Below, piece after piece: positions 1-5,659 of a stretch of 5,659 nt of DNA. The position numbers and the translations under genes were made by a program. The notes under the pieces were generated by a model. It was given only the letters and a program-made list of their open reading frames with translations, made no database searches and was not told where the DNA came from. The stretch comes from Candidatus Zhuqueibacterota bacterium 4484_219. GTDB taxonomy: Bacteria > Zhuqueibacterota > JdFR-76 > 4484-219. Position 1 is the first letter of the stretch, and every line of letters starts with the position of its first letter. Location of the stretch: NCBI GenBank assembly GCA_002085035.1, contig MZGM01000100.1, forward strand, positions 1-5,659. The letters are read 5' to 3'.

Positions 1-380
1 TTATTTTTTTAGCTGGACTCAAAAATATTCCTGAGCAATTGTACGAGGCAGCACTGGTAGATGGAGCCGGCGCCTGGCAGCGGTTCAGAAAAATCACCAT
101 TCCTATGCTTTCTCCAACCATTTTTTTTCTACTGGTAACCGGAACAATTGGGGCATTTCAGGTGTTTACACAGGCATTTGTAATGACAGAAGGCGGCCCG
201 CTCAATGCTTCGATGTTTTTTGTGCTTTATCTTTACATGCAGGGGTTCCGTTGGTTTCGTATGGGATACGCTTCGGCTCTGGCCTGGGTTTTAGTCTTGA
301 TCATTCTGGCCCTGACTATTCTGATTTTCAAATCTTCTTCACTCTGGGTGTACTATGAAGCTGATGAAGAAAATAGATAA
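1..380 (+). CDS. Carbohydrate ABC transporter permease, MalF/UgpA type (3' part)
   Basis: C-terminal 125 residues of an inner-membrane permease of a CUT1-type sugar importer; the 5' end lies outside the window. The reading frame is open from base 3, so the TTG at 39 is an internal codon and not a start. Just before and after it is the cytoplasmic EAA loop that docks on the ATPase: L-Y-E-A-A-L-V-D-G-A (E at nt 45-47), followed by F-R-K-I-T-I-P-M-L-S-P. Two hydrophobic membrane spans follow (TIFFLLVTGTIGAFQVF and ALAWVLVLIILALTILIF), separated by a loop with M-T-E-G-G-P-L-N, typical of MalF/UgpA-type subunits. The protein ends in a short charged tail. The partner permease starts 22 nt downstream, so the two probably form the usual heterodimeric channel. 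The substrate cannot be read from this part; the neighbours suggest a galactoside or another glycan fragment. Confidence 0.93.
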   Translation, partial: IFLAGLKNIPEQLYEAALVDGAGAWQRFRKITIPMLSPTIFFLLVTGTIGAFQVFTQAFVMTEGGPLNASMFFVLYLYMQGFRWFRMGYASALAWVLVLIILALTILIFKSSSLWVYYEADEENR

Positions 381-402
381 GTGCACAGCAACAGAATGAG
401 AA

Positions 403-1239
403 ATGGTAAGTTCAATGCGAAAAATTTTTCCTAAGACAATCATTTATTTCTTGTTAATTTCAGGTTCAATATTGTTTCTGATCCCCCTGGTGTGGATGCT
501 CTCTGCCTCACTTAAGGACGAAAGTTCGATATTTACATTTCCCCCTCAGTGGATTCCGGAAACCTTCCATTGGGAGAACTTCAAAACTGCACTAACGATT
601 TTACCATTTCACATTTTTCTAAAAAATACCCTGATTATTGTGTTCTTTAGTTTGATAGGTACAATATTCTCTTGCTCGATCGTGGCGTACGGATTTGCCA
701 GATTGCGCTTTCCTGGAAGAAGACTATTGTTTTTTATTTTATTAGGGACAATGATGATTCCTTATCCTGTTTTGTTAATTCCAACATTTATCCTATTTCG
801 TGCGATCGGATGGATTGATACTCTATTGCCCCTAACCGTGCCAGCCTTTTTTGGCAATGCTTTTTTTATTTTTTTGCTCCGACAGTACTACATGGGAATT
901 CCACGAGACCTCGACGACGCTGCCAGAATTGATGGATGTGGCACGTTTCAAATATTTTATCGTATTCATTTGCCGATCCTGAAGCCGGTACTAATTACGG
1001 TGGGCATCCTTAACTTTATGGGCACCTGGAATGATTTTTTCGGGCCATTGATCTATCTGACTTCACAAGAACACTACACCCTGGCGTTGGGACTCAATAT
1101 TTTCAAAGGAATGTATTCCACCGATTGGAATCTGTTGATGGCTGCCTCCCTGGCTGTACTTTTGCCTACGGTTGTGCTGTTCTTTTTTGCCCAGCGAAAG
1201 ATCATTAGTAGCATCGCTTTGAGTGGACTAAAGCAGTGA
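403..1239 (+). CDS. Carbohydrate ABC transporter permease, MalG/UgpE type
   Basis: A complete 278-residue inner-membrane permease, the usual length for MalG/UgpE/LacG-like subunits of CUT1 sugar importers. Six hydrophobic spans are visible at about residues 12-34, 74-98, 108-133, 140-160, 194-216 and 243-263. The EAA loop lies at about 168-191 (R-D-L-D-D-A-A-R-I-D-G-C-G ... I-H-L-P), with D-D-A-A replacing the canonical E-A-A. It is followed by the family-typical M-G-T-W-N-D-F-F-G-P-L segment (206-215) and a C-terminal S-G-L-K-Q. An in-frame stop at 397-399 makes ATG 403 the first possible start; ATG 415 (giving M-R-K-I-F) is an equally plausible start, because neither has a strong Shine-Dalgarno site. 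It pairs with the upstream MalF-type subunit. The ATPase is not in the window and may be a shared MsmX/UgpC-type protein encoded elsewhere. Substrate unknown. Confidence 0.95.
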   Translation: MVSSMRKIFPKTIIYFLLISGSILFLIPLVWMLSASLKDESSIFTFPPQWIPETFHWENFKTALTILPFHIFLKNTLIIVFFSLIGTIFSCSIVAYGFARLRFPGRRLLFFILLGTMMIPYPVLLIPTFILFRAIGWIDTLLPLTVPAFFGNAFFIFLLRQYYMGIPRDLDDAARIDGCGTFQIFYRIHLPILKPVLITVGILNFMGTWNDFFGPLIYLTSQEHYTLALGLNIFKGMYSTDWNLLMAASLAVLLPTVVLFFFAQRKIISSIALSGLKQ

Positions 1240-1243
1240 CGAA

Positions 1244-1258
1244 ATAAAAAGTTTTTAT
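1244..1258. repeat. AT-only palindrome in the permease/peptidase spacer
   Basis: ATAAAAA-G-TTTTTAT is a perfect 7-bp inverted repeat around one central base, located just after the permease stop codon in the 41-nt spacer. The central spacing is too short for a normal RNA hairpin, and the all-A/T arms would be weak. It could be a chance result of A/T-rich spacer sequence or a small protein-binding site; nothing in the window decides this. Confidence 0.3.
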
Positions 1259-1280
1259 CAAAGTAATGTTCAACTAAATA

Positions 1281-3149
1281 ATGGACTTCAGGAAAATGCA
1301 AAGTAAGCAAACGACAATTCCTGGGATATGTTTGTCTTTTTTACTAATGTGCAGCTCAATTTTTGCACAATCCCAGGTTTATCTTAGTGATCTTACTCCA
1401 GTGTGTGCTCAACAAGAGTGGGGAACATTGGGCATTAATAGAAGCGTAACCTCTCCTAAACTGACTTTAAATGGTCGGGTTTATCCTAAAGGATTGGGAA
1501 CGCATGCTTATTCCAAACTCGTTTACAATCTCGATGGCTTGGATTATCAAATATTTAGTGCTGTAATCGGAATTGATGACGACGCCCAAGGCAATGGCAG
1601 TGTGGTCTTTCACGTTTGGTTGGATAGCCTTCTGGTGTTGAACAGTGGCGTTATGCTTGGAAGTGATTCTTCCTTACATTTCCAGATACCACTAACAGGA
1701 GCCGGTCAGCTTATTCTTGAGGTTACTGATGCAGGAGATGGCATCTGTTGCGATCATGCCAATTGGGCCGATGCTAAATTGGTTAAAGGAAGTTCTATTC
1801 AAGGCATAGATTTTATTCCACAACCTCAACAAAAAATCTGCAACACAAAAACTACCAGCCACTACCTAATGGATTTCGTCTTTGTTAATTGGGATTCCCC
1901 CATGCACCATGCAACGATTGAACTTAACACCAAAAATGTTAAACCATTTTCCATCCCCATCGGGGAAATACCCTATGGCTGGACGCGACTAAGGAACCTC
2001 AAAATTCCGAAGATATTTGTGGGCGATACCACCAAGTTTGTCCTAACGGTGGCAAGACGGTACTGCTGCTCTAAGAAGGTCTTCATCCCTCCACCTACAT
2101 GGATTCGTGCTGAGGGACAATTTGTGGCCCTTGAGCTACAGTTGAAAAACTTCAATGTCTTGAACAAACCATTCAACTGGCTTGCTAAGTTGGACAGCGC
2201 CTATCTTGCCTATGAGGAACTTGTTGGTGAACGCCCTTATGGTGGCAAGATGATCACAATTTTAGAGGTCCTCCAGTATCCCGGCGGATGGGCCGTGGCA
2301 GGTAATCCGATTAAATGGTTTTCTCCCTACATTGCCCCAGCTTTGCAACAAGTAAATCAAGGCGACTGGTTATTCGGAATACTGCATGAACTTGGCCACG
2401 ATTTTGACCTGGACTACAAATGGGTGTGGGAGGCTGAATTATTTGCCAATTTTAAGATGGTCTACGTGGCCGAGCAGGTGAAAGCTAAAGTTTTTCAACG
2501 CAAAAGATGGTATGACTACACCAAACTTGATGGTGAAACCCTGGACGACTACTATCGTTGGCAAGCTGAACAAACCGACGAGGTAAACTCAGTTACTGAT
2601 TGGCTCTATCATAATGACCCTGCCACACACAAATTTCTATTACTCAAGAATATGATTGGCTGGGAGCCGTTCAAACAAACTTTCAGGACTTATCAAGCTC
2701 TCCCAAACTGGCAAGTTCCCTCAATTCCTCAAGGGAAGTTGAATCTATTTGTCCACTATCTGGAAAAATATTCCAGACAACAATTGATGGAACGATTCAG
2801 AAAATGGGGGTTCCCAGTGGCTAGAATTCCCTCAGGGATAGAAATTTCTCAAAGCCGCAGAACACCTCAACAGTTTGAACTAGAGAGAACTTATTCCAAT
2901 CCCTTTAATCCTATCGTTACTGTTTGCTATCGGTTGCCTGTTAGAGGTTTGGTGCATTTAAAAATTATTGATATTTTAGGTGAGACGGCGTTAGTCTTGG
3001 TAAATTCGGTTCAAAAAGCAGGTGAATACAAAGTAAAGTTTGGTTCTTTTCAACTGGCTAATGGTATTTATTTTTGCTCGCTAAGGGTTATAAATAATGC
3101 CACAGGTCGAGAGTTTTCTCAAATCCATAAAATGGTGCTCTTAAAATAG
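1281..3149 (+). CDS. Secreted NPCBM/M60-like zinc metallopeptidase with T9SS sorting domain
   Basis: A 622-residue exported protein, probably a surface or secreted protease acting on glycoproteins. Domains in order: signal peptide (about 1-29, hydrophobic 13-28, likely cut in IFA/QSQ); NPCBM/CBM51-type beta-sandwich (about 33-168), with L-S-D-L near its start, K-G-L-G-T-H-A at 70-76, G-I-D-D-D at 97-101 and N-W-A-D-A-K-L at its end; linker/N-subdomain (about 170-290); M60-like catalytic domain (about 295-515) with A-G-N-P-I at 340-344, G-D-W at 361-363 and H369-E-L-G-H373. E386 (in E-L-F-A-N) is the best third zinc ligand, with E384 as alternative; W-G-F-P at 509-512 closes the domain. The tail (about 530-622) carries S-N-P-F-N-P and K-M-V-L-L-K, as in type IX secretion sorting domains. 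The family contains mucin-degrading proteases, and CBM51 members bind galactose or blood-group sugars; the target here is not known. An in-frame stop at 1275-1277 makes ATG 1281 the first start; ATG 1296, preceded by AGGA, may be the true one. Confidence 0.87.
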   Translation: MDFRKMQSKQTTIPGICLSFLLMCSSIFAQSQVYLSDLTPVCAQQEWGTLGINRSVTSPKLTLNGRVYPKGLGTHAYSKLVYNLDGLDYQIFSAVIGIDDDAQGNGSVVFHVWLDSLLVLNSGVMLGSDSSLHFQIPLTGAGQLILEVTDAGDGICCDHANWADAKLVKGSSIQGIDFIPQPQQKICNTKTTSHYLMDFVFVNWDSPMHHATIELNTKNVKPFSIPIGEIPYGWTRLRNLKIPKIFVGDTTKFVLTVARRYCCSKKVFIPPPTWIRAEGQFVALELQLKNFNVLNKPFNWLAKLDSAYLAYEELVGERPYGGKMITILEVLQYPGGWAVAGNPIKWFSPYIAPALQQVNQGDWLFGILHELGHDFDLDYKWVWEAELFANFKMVYVAEQVKAKVFQRKRWYDYTKLDGETLDDYYRWQAEQTDEVNSVTDWLYHNDPATHKFLLLKNMIGWEPFKQTFRTYQALPNWQVPSIPQGKLNLFVHYLEKYSRQQLMERFRKWGFPVARIPSGIEISQSRRTPQQFELERTYSNPFNPIVTVCYRLPVRGLVHLKIIDILGETALVLVNSVQKAGEYKVKFGSFQLANGIYFCSLRVINNATGREFSQIHKMVLLK

Positions 3150-3153
3150 GAGG
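3148..3153 (+). promoter_or_regulatory. Strong Shine-Dalgarno site deciding a TTG start
   Basis: AGGAGG sits 5 nt before the TTG at 3159, and its first two bases (AG) are the last two bases of the TAG stop of the metallopeptidase gene. This near-ideal site makes the unusual TTG the best start for the GH36 gene. It also suggests translational coupling, since a ribosome terminating on the upstream gene stops directly on this site. Confidence 0.85.
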
Positions 3154-3158
3154 AAAGA

Positions 3159-5468
3159 TTGCGATCAGATATTAGCACTGGAAGCGAAATAAACCAGCAG
3201 GAAACAGTTGTTCTGAATTCCTTAAGTGGCTCAATTGTATTTGATTTAAAGACCGGAAAGTTTAATTTCTATCCCAAAAATTCGACTTCACCTCAAATTA
3301 TTCATGCGTTTTCAGAAATTTGTTTGGCAGATGGGAAGAAAATTAGAAGCAGTGACGACTGCCAGCGAACTTACAGCAGAGAAAACTTCAAGGATGATCA
3401 TGGTGAAGGAGAGAGAGTTACCATTTATCACAAGATGAAAAGGGAAATACCAAATTTCAAGATTGTTTTTATTACTTATCAGCATTTGCCACCAGTGATT
3501 TTGCAAATTGAGGTAGAAAATGATACTTCCGAAGCTTTTGGGATTGAACGGTTTGTTGTGTTGAGTATGGACGAAGGAGGAATGGAGCTTCCCCATTTGG
3601 CCCGGTGGCGGTTTTTTAAAAATGGCTGGTATTCCTGGGATCAGTCGTATTCTATCGGGTTCGACGAAAGAGACGAAGAACCACAAATTGCAGGTGACTT
3701 TTTGAGCAAATTTGTAGAATCGGAGAAACCTGGCAGATTCGTTAGTGCCTGGATGGGAATGGTAGTACACCCTCAGTCCAACGCTGGGATGTTAGCGGGG
3801 TTTGTTTCCATGAGTCGTCAGATGGGAACGATTACTGCTGACGCCAAAAAAACTCAGCTTAAGATTACTGCTGAATCTTTTGCTGAGAATTTCCAAGTAG
3901 TTCCAAACAAACACCTAAGCTCTGAAAAATTAATGTTATTACCATTTCATAATGGCTTTGAGGCATTGGAACAATACGCCGATTTTGTCGCCTGCGATAT
4001 GCAAGCCCGAGTACCCAAACAAGTACCTACTGGCTGGTGCAGTTGGTACTATTTTTTTGATAAAGTAACTGAAGATGATATTTTGGAGAATTTGCAGTTT
4101 TTGGCTGAGAATTACCACAACTACCCAGTCGAATATGTTCAGTTAGATGATGGTTATCAGACAGCTATTGGGGATTGGCTTTCTATTAACGAAAAATTTC
4201 CTCATGGAATAAAATGGCTATGTAGTCAGATTAAACAACGAGGGTTAAAACCAGGGCTCTGGCTTGCACCATTCTGTGTAGGTGCAAATTCTCAATTGTA
4301 TCATCAACATCCTGACTGGGTGGTGAAAAATACTAACGGCCGTCCAATCGTGGCTTTCCAGAATTGGAATACACAAATCTACGGCTTGGATTGTACTCAT
4401 CCAGAAGCGCAGGCTTTTCTGCGTCAACTATTTGAGATCATTATTAACGAATGGGGGGTCAAGTATGTTAAAATCGATTTTCTCTTCGCTGCTGCATTGC
4501 GAGGTCAAAGATTCCGGGCGAATGTCACCTCTATAGAAGCGTATCGAAAAGGCTTAGAGATTATTCGCCAGACGGTAGGGGACAAATTCATTCTCGGATG
4601 TGGTGCACCTTTAGGCCCTGCTGTTGGTTTGGTAGATGGCATGCGTATCAGCGAGGATGTGGGGCCGGTATGGTATGGCAATTGCTCTGCCTCGGTAGCT
4701 ATTAAAGCTACCTTGCCCCGCTATTTTTTACATCGACGGCTATGGAATAATGATCCTGATTGCTTGCTTGTGCGTCAAAGTAATACCCAGTTGAATGAGG
4801 AGGAAGTACGCAGTCTGACTACCGTGTTGGCTTTGTCTGGTGGAGCACTTTTCTTATCGGATGACTTGCCCTCGCTCTCGGAAAAACGCAAACGTCTATT
4901 TCAAATTGTGCTCCCTGTTAGCAGCCAGTCGGCTATTCCAGTTGATATCTTTGAGCAGCGAGTCCCTCAGGTGTTCGCTTCTAAAAGAGGGGAACAGCTA
5001 TTAGTTGGAGTGATTAATTGGGAGGATAAACCTGTTGATTTCGAACTTTCTCTGGAAAAGATCGGATTAGATAAAAGAAAAACGTTCCACGTTTTCGAGT
5101 TTTGGGAAGAAAGTTATCTGGGGTGTTTTCAGGAAAGTATTCAGCTTTGTCGTATACCACCCCATGGGACAAAATTATTGTCCCTTCAGCCAGCGGGAAA
5201 TTACCCTGTGGTGCTGTTGCATAATTTCCACTTACGACAAGATGGAGTGGATTTTGTAAAATACCATCCCAAAGACAAAAAACTCAGTTTCAGAATTCGT
5301 CCTCAAAAAAATATCCAAGCGAAAATTTTTATCTACGTTCCTGATAACTGGAGAAGTAGACAGGTCGTTTGCGAATGCCTAGTAAGGCACTACTTTGATC
5401 CCAAATCTTGTATTTTAACCCTGGAAATCTGTGGTAGCACAGAGTGCAACTGTGAAATTTATTTTTAG
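3159..5468 (+). CDS. GH36 alpha-galactosidase, Thermotoga GalA-like, with extended C-terminus
   Basis: A 769-residue retaining glycoside hydrolase expected to remove terminal alpha-linked galactose (EC 3.2.1.22); GH36 also includes alpha-N-acetylgalactosaminidases, so the sugar is not certain. No signal peptide is present, so it should act in the cytoplasm on imported sugar. An N-terminal beta-sandwich (about 15-270) includes N-G-W-Y-S-W at 155-160. The (beta/alpha)8 barrel (about 285-580) shows W-C-S-W at 293-296, Q-L-D-D-G-Y at 328-333, K438-I-D440 (nucleophile), C-G-A-P-L at 481-485, R496-I-S-E-D500 (acid/base) and N-D-P-D at 531-534. The K-x-D and R-x-x-x-D pair, and the sequence around both, closely resemble Thermotoga maritima GalA as I recall it. 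A small beta domain follows to about 676. The last ~90 residues extend beyond it, and the protein is some 200 residues longer than the ~550-residue Thermotoga enzyme. It lies 9 nt after the metallopeptidase gene. Confidence 0.93.
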   Translation: MRSDISTGSEINQQETVVLNSLSGSIVFDLKTGKFNFYPKNSTSPQIIHAFSEICLADGKKIRSSDDCQRTYSRENFKDDHGEGERVTIYHKMKREIPNFKIVFITYQHLPPVILQIEVENDTSEAFGIERFVVLSMDEGGMELPHLARWRFFKNGWYSWDQSYSIGFDERDEEPQIAGDFLSKFVESEKPGRFVSAWMGMVVHPQSNAGMLAGFVSMSRQMGTITADAKKTQLKITAESFAENFQVVPNKHLSSEKLMLLPFHNGFEALEQYADFVACDMQARVPKQVPTGWCSWYYFFDKVTEDDILENLQFLAENYHNYPVEYVQLDDGYQTAIGDWLSINEKFPHGIKWLCSQIKQRGLKPGLWLAPFCVGANSQLYHQHPDWVVKNTNGRPIVAFQNWNTQIYGLDCTHPEAQAFLRQLFEIIINEWGVKYVKIDFLFAAALRGQRFRANVTSIEAYRKGLEIIRQTVGDKFILGCGAPLGPAVGLVDGMRISEDVGPVWYGNCSASVAIKATLPRYFLHRRLWNNDPDCLLVRQSNTQLNEEEVRSLTTVLALSGGALFLSDDLPSLSEKRKRLFQIVLPVSSQSAIPVDIFEQRVPQVFASKRGEQLLVGVINWEDKPVDFELSLEKIGLDKRKTFHVFEFWEESYLGCFQESIQLCRIPPHGTKLLSLQPAGNYPVVLLHNFHLRQDGVDFVKYHPKDKKLSFRIRPQKNIQAKIFIYVPDNWRSRQVVCECLVRHYFDPKSCILTLEICGSTECNCEIYF

Positions 5469-5487
5469 CTATTAGCTGATGTTTTTT
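5465..5487 (+). terminator. Possible weak intrinsic terminator or attenuator
   Basis: TTAGCT and AGCTGA, separated by ATT, can pair as a 6-bp stem with one U-G wobble (arms 5465-5470 and 5474-5479), and a run of six T follows at 5482-5487. The stem overlaps the GH36 stop codon (TAG, 5466-5468). It is short and has few G-C pairs, so full termination is doubtful; partial termination before the next gene is possible. It may also be chance. Confidence 0.25.
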
Positions 5488-5498
5488 ATCCCCAGCAG

Positions 5499-5505
5499 AA
5501 AGGAG
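5499..5505 (+). promoter_or_regulatory. Shine-Dalgarno site for a GTG start
   Basis: AAAGGAG lies 9 nt before the GTG at 5515 and is the strongest ribosome-binding match in the 46-nt spacer. The nearby TTG at 5510 reads into a TGA two codons later, so GTG 5515 is the supported start of the last gene. Confidence 0.75.
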
Positions 5506-5514
5506 ACGATTGTC

Positions 5515-5659
5515 GTGAACAAGAAATTGATTTTTTTGACCATGGTTGTATTTTGTTTGTTCTTTGTATATCCCAACACCGGACAATCCCAAAAGATCTT
5601 ATGGGAGTTTACCATTCGAGAAGATGGTTCAGTTCACGTTAGACTTACTTCTCAGCAAG
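5515..5659 (+). CDS. Exported protein of unknown function (5' part)
   Basis: The first 48 codons of a gene that runs off the window end, open to the last base. It starts at GTG with a good ribosome-binding site. The N-terminus is a clear Sec signal peptide: M-N-K-K, then a hydrophobic core (about residues 5-19, L-I-F-L-T-M-V-V-F-C-L-F-F-V-Y), then P-N-T-G-Q-S-Q with likely cleavage near residues 24-26. No lipobox cysteine follows the core, so a lipoprotein is unlikely. The visible mature part (K-I-L-W-E-F-T-I-R-E-D-G-S-V-H-V-R-L) alternates hydrophobic and polar residues like a beta strand pair, which is too little to name a family. Its place after the GH36 gene on the same strand suggests another envelope or secreted component of the locus, but this is context only. 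Confidence 0.75.
   Translation, partial: MNKKLIFLTMVVFCLFFVYPNTGQSQKILWEFTIREDGSVHVRLTSQQ

Noticed and set aside
39..380. A 113-codon gene starting at TTG 39
   Set aside because: The frame is open to base 3 and the residues before TTG (F-L-A-G-L-K-N-I-P-E-Q) belong to the conserved EAA-loop region, so the gene is a 5'-truncated permease and not a small independent gene.
1240..1280. Intrinsic terminator between the permease and metallopeptidase genes
   Set aside because: The only inverted repeat has a one-base centre and A/T-only arms, so it cannot form a stable hairpin; read-through is more likely.
1074..1310. 78-codon minus-strand frame across the permease/peptidase junction
   Set aside because: It overlaps the permease C-terminus and the peptidase start and has no recognisable family features; read as a shadow of the plus-strand genes.
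1338..1352. Lipoprotein signal around C24 (L-L-M-C) of the metallopeptidase
   Set aside because: Methionine directly before the cysteine does not fit the lipobox, the cysteine lies within the hydrophobic core, and a better signal peptidase I site (IFA/Q) follows.
1973..2176. 67-codon minus-strand frame inside the metallopeptidase gene
   Set aside because: Opposite a well-supported coding region, with no recognisable motif; treated as chance.
3312..3770. 152-codon open frame on the minus strand inside the GH36 gene
   Set aside because: It lies entirely opposite a strongly supported coding region; the translation shows no recognisable domain and no convincing start context.
4245..4427. 60-codon minus-strand frame inside the GH36 barrel
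   Set aside because: Short and fully opposite conserved barrel sequence, with no domain signal.
5329..5592. 87-codon minus-strand frame covering the GH36 3' end and the following spacer
   Set aside because: It would antisense both the GH36 C-terminus and the supported signal-peptide start of the last gene; composition gives no sign of a real protein.

Overview
The window is a compact, same-strand (+) gene run from a bacterium of moderate-to-low GC. The best clue to its identity is the C-terminus of the 622-residue protein. It has the SNPFNP...ILGE...G-E-Y...L-A-N-G-I-Y-F...KMVLLK pattern of a type IX secretion (T9SS type A) sorting domain. That variant is common in the Bacteroidota/FCB-related lineages (Ignavibacteria, Calditrichota, KSB1-like candidate phyla). 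The phylum is an inference from this domain alone; no rRNA or marker gene is present.

Layout: (1) 1-380, the 3' end of a carbohydrate ABC transporter permease of the MalF/UgpA type, truncated by the window start; (2) 403-1239, the partner permease of the MalG/UgpE type; (3) 1281-3149, a secreted multidomain protein: signal peptide, NPCBM/CBM51 carbohydrate-binding module, M60-like (enhancin/mucinase-type) zinc metallopeptidase domain with HELGH, and T9SS sorting tail; (4) 3159-5468, a GH36 alpha-galactosidase of the Thermotoga GalA type without a signal peptide; (5) 5515-end, the first 48 codons of another exported protein of unknown function. Gaps are 22, 41, 9 and 46 nt. There are no gene-free stretches over 300 nt, and no RNA genes, mobile elements or CRISPR arrays were seen.

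The genes suggest a glycoconjugate-use locus. A secreted, sugar-binding metallopeptidase would act on glycosylated protein outside the cell. An ABC importer, whose binding protein and ATPase are not in the window, would take up released sugars or oligosaccharides. A cytoplasmic GH36 enzyme would then remove terminal alpha-linked galactose. The individual families are known; the combination of a T9SS-exported M60-like protease with a CUT1-type importer and a cytoplasmic GH36 in one apparent operon is the most interesting aspect. The functional link is inferred from synteny, not shown by the sequence.
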